Source: Bacteroidota bacterium (GTDB lineage Bacteria > Bacteroidota > Bacteroidia > Bacteroidales > JAAUTT01). From it: DNA of 64,000 nt. A model generated the notes under the pieces. It saw only the letters and a program-made list of their open reading frames with translations, was not told the DNA's origin and did no database searches. The stretch lies in assembly GCA_030706405.1 (NCBI GenBank), contig JAUZOO010000009.1, positions 172,044 through 236,043 of the forward strand, written 5' to 3'. Numbering within the stretch: the stretch's first letter is position 1; each line of letters starts with the position of its first letter. Below, in pieces: positions 9,883 to 18,647 of the stretch. A program made the translations under genes and the position numbers.

Positions 9883-10012
9883 CATCTTTTTTAATGGCGA
9901 GGATTCTGATATACAACTTTAAATAAGCAAGCATTGCGAGAAATGTTTTTTTGTAAATTAACAATAATCCATATCCGTCAATATTTAATCCATCTCAATC
10001 CTTCCCTTTCAT

Positions 10013-10020
10013 TATCTTTG
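10013..10020 (+). promoter_or_regulatory. -7 box upstream of truA
   Basis: TATCTTTG matches TAnnTTTG about 75 bases before the truA start; no TTG is seen at the expected -33 position. Confidence 0.35.
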
Positions 10021-10095
10021 TCGGTCGAATTGCATAAATAGCTTATGCGTTGCGATGTAAACTTTGAAATAAACATTACCAAACATTAATAAACA

Positions 10096-10893
10096 TTGAG
10101 GTACTTCGTTCATATCTCGTATAATGGCATCAATTACCGTGGCTGGCAGCGACAAAAGGAGGTTATTGGAGTAAGAGAGGTATTTGAATCCAACCTTGAA
10201 CGAGTTCTCAAAGAACCCATTGAATGCATTGGATGTGGCAGGACCGATGCGCTGGTACATGCCAGTCAATTCTTTTTTCACTTTGATGTACAAAAGGAGT
10301 GGGACTTCGATTTAGTGTTCCGCCTTAATAAAATGTTGCCAAGAGACATTTCCGTCTTTGATATTATCCGGGTTGAGGACAAACAGCATGCACGTTACGA
10401 TGCTGTTAGCCGTACTTACGATTATTTTATCCACACGTATAAAGATTCTTTCTTAAATGAGCGAAGTTCCCTTTATTTGGAGCGTAATTTAGATATCGAT
10501 AAGATGAACCAGGCGGTAAAGCTTATTCCGAAATATTCCGACTTTTATTCCTTTTGCCTGGCACCCCAAAAACAACCCGGTACTGTTTGTCGAATCTCTT
10601 CCGCTAAACTATTCTCCGATCATAATGTCGACCGATTACGGTTTCAAATCACTTCAAATCGTTTTTTACGAGGAATGATACGGATAATTGTACGAAGGCT
10701 GCTCGATATAGGAACCGGAAAATTATCCGTTAAGGAGTTTGAGGACTTATTGATGAATAGAATAGATAATACTGATACCAAACCGGCATATCCACAAGGT
10801 CTTTATCTTACCAAAGTAACATATCCTTATTTAGATCTTCCTCCACGAACCGATGTGACAAGTGGTAACCTTAACGAATGGATAGAAATTTAA
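10096..10893 (+). CDS. truA: tRNA pseudouridine synthase A
   Basis: TruA isomerises uridines 38-40 of tRNA anticodon arms. The 265-residue protein has the catalytic GRTDALVHA motif with Asp51, the N-terminal HISYNGINYRGWQRQ segment and the conserved LRFQITSNRFLRGMIR region near residue 180. Translation must begin at TTG (10096): an in-frame stop lies two codons upstream and no ATG is available before the conserved N-terminus. It is monocistronic. Confidence 0.93.
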   Translation: MRYFVHISYNGINYRGWQRQKEVIGVREVFESNLERVLKEPIECIGCGRTDALVHASQFFFHFDVQKEWDFDLVFRLNKMLPRDISVFDIIRVEDKQHARYDAVSRTYDYFIHTYKDSFLNERSSLYLERNLDIDKMNQAVKLIPKYSDFYSFCLAPQKQPGTVCRISSAKLFSDHNVDRLRFQITSNRFLRGMIRIIVRRLLDIGTGKLSVKEFEDLLMNRIDNTDTKPAYPQGLYLTKVTYPYLDLPPRTDVTSGNLNEWIEI

Positions 10894-11055
10894 ATTTCAG
10901 GTGAAAATTGATAAATAGCCGCTCGCAACTCAACGGCTTTGCCGGATTATGTAATTAACATTCGTTCTAATTCTATAACTTTTTTTAACACACACCCGAT
11001 TCCCTTTTTCACTATTTTTGGATGACTTGATTTTTTAACCTAAAAAGTTTTAATC

Positions 11056-11142
11056 ATGACTTCATTTATTCTTTTATTTCTTTTGGGGGTTGTTAGTGTG
11101 TTTTTATTGGGAGAATTGTTAGGAGAAGTTTTTACGAAATAA
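11056..11142 (+). CDS. 28-residue hydrophobic membrane peptide
   Basis: I found this short frame by reading the intergenic sequence: an ATG at 11056 opens 28 codons that encode one continuous hydrophobic helix (FILLFLLGVVSVFLLG) with an acidic and then lysine end (GEVFTK). A TATTTTTG box at 11013-11020 sits about 35 bases upstream. The shape is that of a single-pass small membrane protein. No family is recognised and translation is unproven. Confidence 0.4.
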   Translation: MTSFILLFLLGVVSVFLLGELLGEVFTK

Positions 11143-11261
11143 TAAATAAGCTCGGGTAAAAGATCCTTCCCGGAAACCATTTTGGAAATGCTTCTAAAGC
11201 ATCCGGTAAAAAATTTCTTTTTTAAGGAATGCCCGATAAAAAAGAAAAAAGCATAATTCCA

Positions 11262-11269
11262 TACCTTTG
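11262..11269 (+). promoter_or_regulatory. -7 box for dinB
   Basis: TACCTTTG matches TAnnTTTG, 17 bases before the dinB ATG. No LexA-like palindrome is evident. Confidence 0.45.
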
Positions 11270-11286
11270 CTTGTGGTTTAGGAATT

Positions 11287-12408
11287 ATGGAAAAAGAAAC
11301 AACTCCATCTTATCGAAAAATAATTCATGTTGACATGGATGCTTTTTATGCATCTATTGAGCAACGCGATAACCCTATGTATGCCGGAAAGCCGATTGTT
11401 GTGGGAGGCAGTCCGGAAGGACGGGGAGGAGTTGTTGCCACGGCATCGTACGAAGCACGAAAATTTGGTATTCGTTCTGCTATGCCATGCAAAAAGGCTC
11501 AACAATTATGTCCGTATGTTTTGTTTGTTCGTCCCCGATTTGATGTTTACAAAGCCGTTTCTGTTCATATTCGCGAAATCTTTTCGCGCTATACCGATTT
11601 AATCGAACCCTTATCGCTCGATGAGGCCTATCTGGATGTTACCATTGATAAAAAAGGCATAGGATCGGCAATTGAAATAGCCAAAGAAATAAAACAATCC
11701 ATAAAAGATGAACTGAACCTTACGGCATCTGCAGGAGTTTCCATTAATAAGTTTGTGGCTAAGATTGCATCGGATATGAATAAGCCCGATGGATTAACAT
11801 TTATCGGTCCATCGAAAATAGAATCGTTTATGGAAAGTTTGCCTGTGGAAAAGTTTCATGGTGTAGGAAAAGTTACTGCTCAAAAAATGAATAGAATGGG
11901 ATTGTTTTCCGGTGCCGATCTAAAGAAGTTAACCGAGAATGATTTAATACGCAATTTTGGTAAGGCGGGGCATTTTTATTACAATATTGTAAGAGGAATC
12001 GACGATCGTCCGGTGGAACCTCATCGGGAAACCAAATCGGTAGGCGCTGAAGATACATTCCCGGAAGATTTAACGACCCTCCCGGAGATGGAAGCTGAGC
12101 TTGACAAGATTGCATTGCTGGTTCATCAGCGGTTACTGAAACACAAACTAAAAGGAAGGACAATTACACTTAAAGTAAAATATCACGATTTTAAACAAAT
12201 AACCCGAAACCATTCGCTGCCTGGCGCAACGAATGATTGGGATATAATTAAGAACACGGCTTGCGAATTATTGAAGAATACCGATTTACAACAAATTAAA
12301 GTACGCTTACTCGGAATTACAGTTTCTAATTTTGGAATTCCATCAGCACGCATCAGTTTGCAACACGCGCAACAACTTCAACTGCCTTTTGAAGAAGAAT
12401 TTTTATAG
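11287..12408 (+). CDS. dinB: DNA polymerase IV (Y family)
   Basis: The 373-residue enzyme is an error-prone translesion polymerase. The palm catalytic residues are visible: DMDAFYASIE (Asp16, Asp18) and SLDEAYLDV (Asp112-Glu113). The thumb helix-hairpin-helix (HGVGKVTAQKMNRMG) and the little-finger domain follow. The C-terminus ends LQLPFEEEFL, which resembles a beta-clamp binding peptide (QLxLPF type). The gene stands alone on the plus strand. Confidence 0.95.
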   Translation: MEKETTPSYRKIIHVDMDAFYASIEQRDNPMYAGKPIVVGGSPEGRGGVVATASYEARKFGIRSAMPCKKAQQLCPYVLFVRPRFDVYKAVSVHIREIFSRYTDLIEPLSLDEAYLDVTIDKKGIGSAIEIAKEIKQSIKDELNLTASAGVSINKFVAKIASDMNKPDGLTFIGPSKIESFMESLPVEKFHGVGKVTAQKMNRMGLFSGADLKKLTENDLIRNFGKAGHFYYNIVRGIDDRPVEPHRETKSVGAEDTFPEDLTTLPEMEAELDKIALLVHQRLLKHKLKGRTITLKVKYHDFKQITRNHSLPGATNDWDIIKNTACELLKNTDLQQIKVRLLGITVSNFGIPSARISLQHAQQLQLPFEEEFL

Positions 12409-12525
12409 TTACTACTTCAAACTATGCGCGACTAACTAAAATATTTTCCGATTATACTTCGTTTCAATAAAGGTTACCAATAGTATAACTTCGACAGATT
12501 GAACAACTATCTCTGGCGATATATA

Positions 12526-13416
12526 TTAATTCAAAATGCTATTCCAATCGGGCAAATCTTCGAGGTTTAACAATCGGGCTTTGGATGGTTTTAACATTTC
12601 GTGCAGTTGATTAAATAAGTCTGTACCGGCTTTTATATAATCGTTAATGTTATCTTGATCCATGCTTTTGGAGGCTAACGATTTTAAAATAGTTTCATAC
12701 TTATCGTCCATGAGCAGTTGTAAGGCACAATCGAGACATTGAAAAAAGCGTATGGTATTTAATAAATTAAGTTGGATATCTTCAGTTTCAACAAGTAAAC
12801 AATAACGTCTTAACGTTACATAGCACGGCATTGGTATATAATCGGCAAATGCCATACGATTATCTTTATTATTAAACTGTGGATTGAGAAACATTAGTTC
12901 GTCTAAAATGGCAAACGTAGTTTTAAAAATAAGCGTTGGATCGGTACCGGTTTTACATTCTAATGCAATGATTTTAATTAAGTGGGCATTTTTTTCATCT
13001 TCGATACTCCGGCGGTTTTGGTACAATCCAATTATAGTATTTGTAATATTATTGGGAAGTACCTGATCAAATTTAAGATTTTCCGTATAGGAGATATCCT
13101 TAATGCTGCAAAAATCGATAAATGCCTTATAGGTAACCTCAATAGCTGTGTTCACAAAATTGAACAGAACATCGTGAGTGAAAATTTGCTTCCACGCCAT
13201 CAGACTATCTTCGAACCTAAAGCCCGAGCGAAACATAATTTTTGCCCGATTTGAGCTAAACCCAATATCGATGAAAAGGTGTTTGATTCCATCGGGCATC
13301 GTCTCATAGTCGAAATTGCAACTTACCTCTGATGATTGGTTATCTGGCTCATCATTAGTAAGTATTTCAGTCCATATATAGTCGTTATAAAATGAATGTG
13401 GAGGGTTATTGGTCAT
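12526..13416 (-). CDS. Hypothetical protein, 296 aa
   Basis: I do not recognise this protein. It has no signal peptide or membrane segment, is largely helical in composition and is rich in Asn, Asp, Ile and Leu. The central part (about 95-250) looks like packed amphipathic helices, and there is no nucleotide-binding or metal motif. It lies downstream of the small 122-residue gene on the same strand but a terminator separates the two, so it probably has its own promoter. Confidence 0.6.
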   Translation of the reverse strand: MTNNPPHSFYNDYIWTEILTNDEPDNQSSEVSCNFDYETMPDGIKHLFIDIGFSSNRAKIMFRSGFRFEDSLMAWKQIFTHDVLFNFVNTAIEVTYKAFIDFCSIKDISYTENLKFDQVLPNNITNTIIGLYQNRRSIEDEKNAHLIKIIALECKTGTDPTLIFKTTFAILDELMFLNPQFNNKDNRMAFADYIPMPCYVTLRRYCLLVETEDIQLNLLNTIRFFQCLDCALQLLMDDKYETILKSLASKSMDQDNINDYIKAGTDLFNQLHEMLKPSKARLLNLEDLPDWNSILN

Positions 13417-13444
13417 GTTGTATATTTTTTAATGATTTTATAAG

Positions 13445-13477
13445 AAAAAAACCCGGAAAGAGAGGTCTTTTTCCGGG
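13445..13477 (-). terminator. Intrinsic terminator after the 122-aa gene
   Basis: An 8-bp stem (CCCGGAAA with TTTCCGGG, 13452-13459 and 13470-13477) is followed on the minus strand by a run of seven T. It lies 25 bases past the stop of the gene ending at 13502. Confidence 0.75.
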
Positions 13478-13501
13478 GTAAACAAGTGGGAAAGGCATTG
13501 T

Positions 13502-13870
13502 TTATTTCTCTGTAGCAGAGTTGTCGGCTTTTTTGGTTGTCCGTTTGCGATCGCTTTTACGGGTTCCGCCTGCTTTTTCATACTCAGGGCTATCGTAACC
13601 ATACTTACTCCCAACGCTATTTAATACACGTTGTGACATGTCGGCCAGTTCTTTTTCGGCTTCCATCAAGTTTACCAACACACCATCTACTTCGGCCAAA
13701 TGGCTGTTGTATTGGTCTGTAAAATCTACAACTCTGGCAATGGCATCGGCATAAGACTGCGGATTAAGCTGGCTGCCAAAATCGAAATTTGGATCGATGG
13801 ATTTAACTTTGTTGTTGCGCTCCTGAGCTTTTAATACTTCAAGTGATGTTGATCTTTTTCGGTACGACAT
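13502..13870 (-). CDS. Conserved small helical protein of unknown function, 122 aa
   Basis: The protein has a basic N-terminus, a FDFGSQLNPQSYADAI segment, a helical region likely to form a coiled coil (about 45-85) and a basic tail with EYEKAGGTRKSDRKR. From memory this C-terminal GGTR-K-S-RKR pattern recurs in small proteins of Bacteroidota and cyanobacteria with no known function. It has its own terminator. Its highly basic tail could bind nucleic acid, which is inference only. Confidence 0.6.
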   Translation of the reverse strand: MSYRKRSTSLEVLKAQERNNKVKSIDPNFDFGSQLNPQSYADAIARVVDFTDQYNSHLAEVDGVLVNLMEAEKELADMSQRVLNSVGSKYGYDSPEYEKAGGTRKSDRKRTTKKADNSATEK

Positions 13871-14134
13871 AGTTTTAATTATTAAATGTTTACATTATAA
13901 AAAATAACTCACTTTATAAAAATAAATATTTTTTCGAAATATTGTGTCATCGTTAGGTTATTTTTTGTGCACAAAATGATGTAATACAATATATATTACC
14001 TGTTAACAAAGCGGTAATCCCTTGCAAATACAAGGTAAACCAAGCTTACTGATAGGGATGGAAGAACTTGTAGGTTGGCATAAATTATTTTCAGTAACGA
14101 ATCGTTTACAAGCTCAATTGAATGCTCGTCGATG
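13871..14134. other. AT-rich intergenic stretch
   Basis: Between the 122-residue gene and the 42-bp repeat array I see no open frame, terminator or clear promoter box. Confidence 0.4.
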
Positions 14135-14344
14135 AGGAAATGTTCCTTGTTTTGTTAGTTGGGAAGGAAGGTTTGTAACAAACCCTTCTTCCTTTGTTAA
14201 TCGGGAAGGAACCAAACTAACAAACCTTCCTTCCTTTGTTAGTTTGGAAGGAGTTTTTTTAACAAACGTTCCTTCTTTTGTTAGTTTGGAAGGAGTTTTT
14301 TTAACAAACGTTCCTTCTTTTGTTAATCGGGAAGGAACATTTGA
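14135..14344. repeat. Tandem array of about five 42-bp units
   Basis: Unit starts are visible at about 14135, 14177, 14219, 14261 and 14303, each 42 bases apart. The third to fifth units are nearly identical; the first is the most divergent. Within each unit CCTTC and GAAGG arms face each other across a TTTTGTTAGTTT-like spacer, so units can fold as hairpins. The period is a multiple of three, so frames on both strands stay open (minus 14114-14386, a 14-residue repeat around PSKLTKEGTF; plus 14244-14444). Whether either is translated is unknown. Confidence 0.85.
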
Positions 14345-14414
14345 GACGAAACAAGGAAGGTTTGTTGAAAGGAAAACAGAGGCCAAAGCCCCGGAAATGT
14401 CTATTCTAACCGGG

Positions 14415-15323
14415 TTAAAAGGAATAACCGATTCCTATGCTTAGGTTATAACCAAAGTTTATAACTTCGTTTAGTCTGGTTTGTGGATTCTCGCCCGAGG
14501 TTAAATGTAACTCGTCTATTCCGTAGCCGGTATGTGCATAAAAGTACGACGATGCCAAGGTAATCTGTAGTTTTGAATAAAGGAGGTAATCAACCCCAAA
14601 ACTGTTGCTTAGTTTATAACCATTGGCTGTATGCGAAAAGCTATCGGGATGTTTAAAGTCGGTAATAAGATTCCAATTAGCATTAGCCGAATAATCCAGT
14701 TGATTATAACGGAATATATATCCTAATTTTATCCTGGGACTTAATCTTATGCGAAAATATGTTCCAATTCTTATACCCTTCCATAAGATAGAATAGTTGC
14801 TGTTTAAATCGGGAATAAGCGGATTTTCTTCATCATGCAACAGGTATAAGCGTTGTTTCTGAAAAATATAACCAACAGCAAAGTTGAACTGAAATATTTT
14901 ACCCGAATAGATGCAATAACGAAGTTCGGGTATAAAAGAACGATTGTATCCTTTATTGGCATCAACATAAGTATAAAATGTTCGGTTGGTGTGGTTATTG
15001 CCCGAATAATCGGAATCCGATACTTTTCCTGAAACTGTTTGGGAATTGAATAAAGAGGCATAAAATGAAAATTTGTGCCAAAAATTCCATTCAAAGTCCA
15101 GATTTGAGGTTATTCCTATAATATCTTTCCAGATTAGTTCGGAATAAATGTTGGGGTTTTCTCCGTTCAGGTTTCCGGCGATGGACCAATGCAGGTTTTC
15201 GGACTGAATTCCTGACAAGAGCGATAAGCGAAAATGTTTTTGTTGGAAGATGGAATCTGATTGGGCCTGAGACTGGCAATGCCACAGCACGAATAGAACT
15301 GAAAGAATAAATTTTATAGGCAT
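14415..15323 (-). CDS. Outer-membrane beta-barrel protein, 302 aa
   Basis: A 20-residue signal peptide (ends CQSQAQ) precedes alternating hydrophobic/polar strands with many Tyr, Phe and Asn, ending in GIGYSF, the usual C-terminal signature of an outer-membrane barrel. No plug or TonB box is present. No specific family is recognised. It follows the polysaccharide lyase operon on the same strand but an intrinsic terminator separates them, so transport of lyase products is only a guess. Confidence 0.65.
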   Translation of the reverse strand: MPIKFILSVLFVLWHCQSQAQSDSIFQQKHFRLSLLSGIQSENLHWSIAGNLNGENPNIYSELIWKDIIGITSNLDFEWNFWHKFSFYASLFNSQTVSGKVSDSDYSGNNHTNRTFYTYVDANKGYNRSFIPELRYCIYSGKIFQFNFAVGYIFQKQRLYLLHDEENPLIPDLNSNYSILWKGIRIGTYFRIRLSPRIKLGYIFRYNQLDYSANANWNLITDFKHPDSFSHTANGYKLSNSFGVDYLLYSKLQITLASSYFYAHTGYGIDELHLTSGENPQTRLNEVINFGYNLSIGIGYSF

Positions 15324-15347
15324 TTTATTGTCTTTAATAATTCAAGT

Positions 15348-15388
15348 AAAAAAGAACCGCAAAGAATGTGAATAACACTTTGCGGTTC
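15348..15388 (-). terminator. Intrinsic terminator after the lyase gene
   Basis: A perfect 11-bp stem (GAACCGCAAAG at 15354-15364 with its complement at 15378-15388) is followed on the minus strand by six T. It closes the transcript of the hydrolase-fold and lyase genes. Confidence 0.85.
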
Positions 15389-15389
15389 A

Positions 15390-15408
15390 AAAGGGATTCT
15401 CTTTATAA
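15390..15408. repeat. Left copy of a perfect 19-bp inverted repeat
   Basis: AAAGGGATTCTCTTTATAA is the exact reverse complement of 16329-16347. The two copies flank the lyase gene. Confidence 0.9.
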
Positions 15409-15430
15409 TGTTAATGTTTAAGGTTGATTC

Positions 15431-16288
15431 CTAGGAATCCTTTTTCCACCAAAGGTTATCGAAATAAATATAACCATCGGTTGAGGATTGCCAATAAGTT
15501 TCGCTACCGCCACGGAAAGTCATAAACCAAAGCGAGTTGATTAACCTTTTAGCATCGTTGGTAGTCCAGCGGATAGCCTGGTTAAGAATGGTGGTTCCAT
15601 TAATTTTAATGGTAACCCAGCCATCTTTGTTACTACCGGTGTTGCTTTGGGCGAACATATATACGGTGTACCACTGTGACCGGTTAATGCTTCCCGAAGA
15701 TGGGTAAGATTTGCCGAAATTGTCACCGTATTGTCCGGGCTGATCCTTATAATATACATAAGGGTGGAAATAAACACGGTTACTATCATCCTGATACCAC
15801 ATGATGCGCAAGCTGCCACCATTGCCATCCCATGCAGGATCGCCGCCGGCATTGCCATCACCGATTCCGAATCCAAAACCAACCTTACCACCACGACTCC
15901 AATCAAATTGGCTATGGTATTTAACATCAAAGGTAAGTTCGTATTGTTGTCCGTCCGGAATATCGATAGTAGAAACAACACCACCTGCTCCCGAAAGCGC
16001 ATCTTTAAGCAGTGTAATACGACAGGTTCCGCTCGAATTATAAGCACGGGATTCAACCCATCCGCTGATATTTCCAAAATCTTCAGCGGCTTCGGCAGTT
16101 GTATAAGTACCGTCGGAACGATTATCCCAATTAACTGTTTTTGTTGAATATGTTGCACGGGCAACCGTAGCAGCATCTTCGTCAACAACTTTTTGTACAA
16201 TGTCTTTCTGACACGAGGAAACTAATATACCCGATAACATTACACAACCTAAAACTCTTAGGTTATGTACATTTAAAAAATGTTTCAT
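15431..16288 (-). CDS. PL14-like polysaccharide lyase lipoprotein
   Basis: The 285-residue protein carries a lipoprotein signal (GILVSSC, Cys26) and a beta-jelly-roll domain with the layout of polysaccharide lyase family 14: FDVKYHSQFDWSRGGKVGFGFG, a SLRIMWYQ strand, YFHPYVYY, and a C-terminal FMTFRGGSETYW...IYFDNLWW strand pair. PL14 enzymes cleave alginate or glucuronan by beta-elimination. Specificity and activity here are inferred from fold only. It lies 36 bases after the beta-lactamase-fold gene, probably in one operon, and ends at a strong terminator. Confidence 0.75.
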   Translation of the reverse strand: MKHFLNVHNLRVLGCVMLSGILVSSCQKDIVQKVVDEDAATVARATYSTKTVNWDNRSDGTYTTAEAAEDFGNISGWVESRAYNSSGTCRITLLKDALSGAGGVVSTIDIPDGQQYELTFDVKYHSQFDWSRGGKVGFGFGIGDGNAGGDPAWDGNGGSLRIMWYQDDSNRVYFHPYVYYKDQPGQYGDNFGKSYPSSGSINRSQWYTVYMFAQSNTGSNKDGWVTIKINGTTILNQAIRWTTNDAKRLINSLWFMTFRGGSETYWQSSTDGYIYFDNLWWKKDS

Positions 16289-16324
16289 AAGTGTTTTATT
16301 AGAAAAATAATTAGTAAGTGTTAT

Positions 16325-17887
16325 TTATTTATAAAGAGAATCCCTTTCTATTTTCAAGGCCTTTTTAATCATTGCAAGGCGGGCAGATACATCGTTAGTA
16401 TCGTATGGTTGTTTTTTGATTTTAGCTACTTCAGCCTTAGCTTCGTAAGGTTGATGGTTTAGCATATAAGCTTCGGCTAAATTGAGGTGGGCACTTGCCA
16501 GAGCTGGATATTCATTGCAACAGAATTTAAAGACCTCAATGGCATCGGGTATTCTTTTGATGCGATAAAGCAGGTTAATTCCAAACTGTGCTAACGAAGC
16601 AGGTCCGGTTTCATAGTTCTTTTTCAGCTTGGCAGCCTTATAAATAGCGATAGCCTCCGCAACATTGTTATGGGTCTTCTCATAAGCCAACCCCATAGCT
16701 ATATATACCGGTTTACCAATCTTGGGAAGTTTACCACCATCGAGATATGATGACACCTGATGAATGATGGACTCGGTGTTAAAGTCATCGGCAATGTTTC
16801 CGACGATGAATATTCCGGTCTTTTCTTCGGGAATTAAGCAGATTTCGGCACTAAAGCCTCCCATTTGATGTTCTTTGTGATAAATATACCTCCGATCGGC
16901 TTTTTCAATCTCCCAGGCGTAACCAACAAAGGAGTTGGCAACATTAGTTTGGTACTGAATCGTCATCAAATCCTTTAGCGAAGCCTTTTTTAAGAATTGA
17001 GTTCCGTCAGGCAGCTTTCCGTCGTGCAAAAGCATATACATCCATGACGATAAATCTTTTACCGAAGTATGAAAACCAATGCTACCTGCATTTTCACGAT
17101 TATAGGGATATAACCTGGCACGTGTTACAGCATAGGAATACCAATTGCTTATGAAGTGAGGTTTTGCCAAAGCACTGGTATCTAAATCGTGAAGGAGAAA
17201 AGATGATTTTGTCATTTCCAACGGTTGCAGCAAATTCAATTTCATATAATTTTCAAAAGGCTTACCGGATACTTTCGAAATAAGATCGGCCAGTATGTCA
17301 AAATTATATGCCGATCTAAAAACGCGACTTCCGGGTCTTTCGAACCTGGGCACTTGTAATGCTATGCTTCGGGTTGTAAGCTCAAGAGCTCCGTTATCGT
17401 AGTTAGGAAGATCCCACACTGGGTTGTGATGAGGTACGCCCGAGGAATTGGAGAGTAAGTGCTTAATGGTAATATCCATATAAGTCTTGCTTTCCAGTTT
17501 AAAATAAGGTAAGTACTTTATAACAGGATCATCGAGGGAAATCTGTCCGGCTTCGGCTAGTTTTATAATAGCTGTTGCAACCATTAATTCCGATAAATTA
17601 CCCGTAAAAAACAAACTGGTATCAGTAAAAGCTTTATGGCTCGATACGTCAGTACTTCCAAATGCTTTGTAATAAATTTTGTTATCCTTAACAATAACGA
17701 TACCCAAACCCGGTATTGGATAATTTCGGTTTAATGCGTAAAAAAATGAATCTAATTCATTTTGGGAGCTAAGCGAGAAAGAAGTTGGCGCCTTGTGTTT
17801 ACAAGAAGGAAATAATATATAAACACATAAAAGCATAGAAAGAACAAACCTTAAAGGGTAACTGTAAATACGAAACATTTCTGACAT
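16325..17887 (-). CDS. Beta-lactamase-fold (class C/serine hydrolase) lipoprotein with TPR tail, catalytic residues replaced
   Basis: This 520-residue protein has a lipoprotein signal (FPSC, Cys29), a beta-lactamase-related domain (about 40-360) and helical TPR-like repeats (about 375-510). The usual GSxxK motif aligns with FFTGNLSEL, putting Asn97 at the nucleophile Ser and Glu100 at the general-base Lys. The YSN motif aligns with SAY in FRSAYNFDIL. A HQMGGF segment stands where HxGxxPGF is expected. It is therefore probably a non-catalytic binding or scaffold protein. An ATG at codon 4 is an alternative start. It is the first gene of the lyase operon. Confidence 0.8.
   Translation of the reverse strand: MSEMFRIYSYPLRFVLSMLLCVYILFPSCKHKAPTSFSLSSQNELDSFFYALNRNYPIPGLGIVIVKDNKIYYKAFGSTDVSSHKAFTDTSLFFTGNLSELMVATAIIKLAEAGQISLDDPVIKYLPYFKLESKTYMDITIKHLLSNSSGVPHHNPVWDLPNYDNGALELTTRSIALQVPRFERPGSRVFRSAYNFDILADLISKVSGKPFENYMKLNLLQPLEMTKSSFLLHDLDTSALAKPHFISNWYSYAVTRARLYPYNRENAGSIGFHTSVKDLSSWMYMLLHDGKLPDGTQFLKKASLKDLMTIQYQTNVANSFVGYAWEIEKADRRYIYHKEHQMGGFSAEICLIPEEKTGIFIVGNIADDFNTESIIHQVSSYLDGGKLPKIGKPVYIAMGLAYEKTHNNVAEAIAIYKAAKLKKNYETGPASLAQFGINLLYRIKRIPDAIEVFKFCCNEYPALASAHLNLAEAYMLNHQPYEAKAEVAKIKKQPYDTNDVSARLAMIKKALKIERDSLYK
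16329..16347. repeat. Right copy of the 19-bp inverted repeat
   Basis: TTATAAAGAGAATCCCTTT overlaps the last codons of the beta-lactamase-fold gene and is the exact reverse complement of 15390-15408. Confidence 0.9.
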
Positions 17888-18647
17888 ATTTTAAAATATA
17901 TGATTAGCAGCGATTTTAGAATCGGCAATAATTATAGATGCACAACTCTAAAAAGTTAGTTTTTAATTAACTGACATACAAAGGCTGTTCCTGTCTGTAG
18001 AATTTTCAGGCTGCCTTTATAGGTTATTGTCAACTTAGATACAAGGATATGATTGCTCTCGGCTTGAGAATTGGCAACTTGCTGATAATAAAAAAGCGCA
18101 GACCCTTCGCAGGGCGGTGTAATGTTGAGATTGTGGTTGTTTTCATATTTAGATAGTTGGCGTTAATATCATGTTAGTTGTGTGCCGAATTGCATCCTTA
18201 CGATTCCCTTGTTATAAAAGAAATAGTTACGCTCCTTTAGGTAAGCGAAAAGGAATAATCAATCCGGAATTAAGCAAGCAAACAACTTGCTGAGTAGTTA
18301 ATGATAAACGCAATGAAACACAATCGTTAAAGCTGTGTTGTGTGTAAACGTTTGCGCAAATAAATTGTATGTTGTCCGCAAACGAACTTCTAAATATTAG
18401 TGATAGATTTTTGTGGGATGTTACTTTGACTGAGTGATTCGAAATATTTTGTAAATCTATAAATAAACTTTAATCAAACAAAAAATATTATTTGGTAGAT
18501 GTTTATTTTTTATTGTACTTATTTAAAGGATTTTGAATGGTGCTTGTTGAAATGAAAAAATGATAGATACATCGGTAGTGCAGCCTTTGAGATAACTTAT
18601 AAGCTTAAAAAAGATTGTAAAAAGAGGACGTAATCCAAGCCAAATTA
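17888..18647. other. 760-base gene-free region with an operator-like palindrome
   Basis: No open frame of useful length or RNA gene is visible. At 18343-18356 the sequence TGTAAACGTTTGCG resembles a LacI/CcpA-family half-palindromic operator, and TTTGCGCAAA (18351-18360) is a perfect 10-bp palindrome. It lies between the divergently transcribed lyase operon and amrS and could serve either. It may also be a decayed gene. Confidence 0.35.

Noticed and set aside
14244..14444. Plus-strand open frame through the 42-bp repeats
   Set aside because: It is open mainly because the repeat period is a multiple of three; there is no independent sign of coding, so I list only the repeat.
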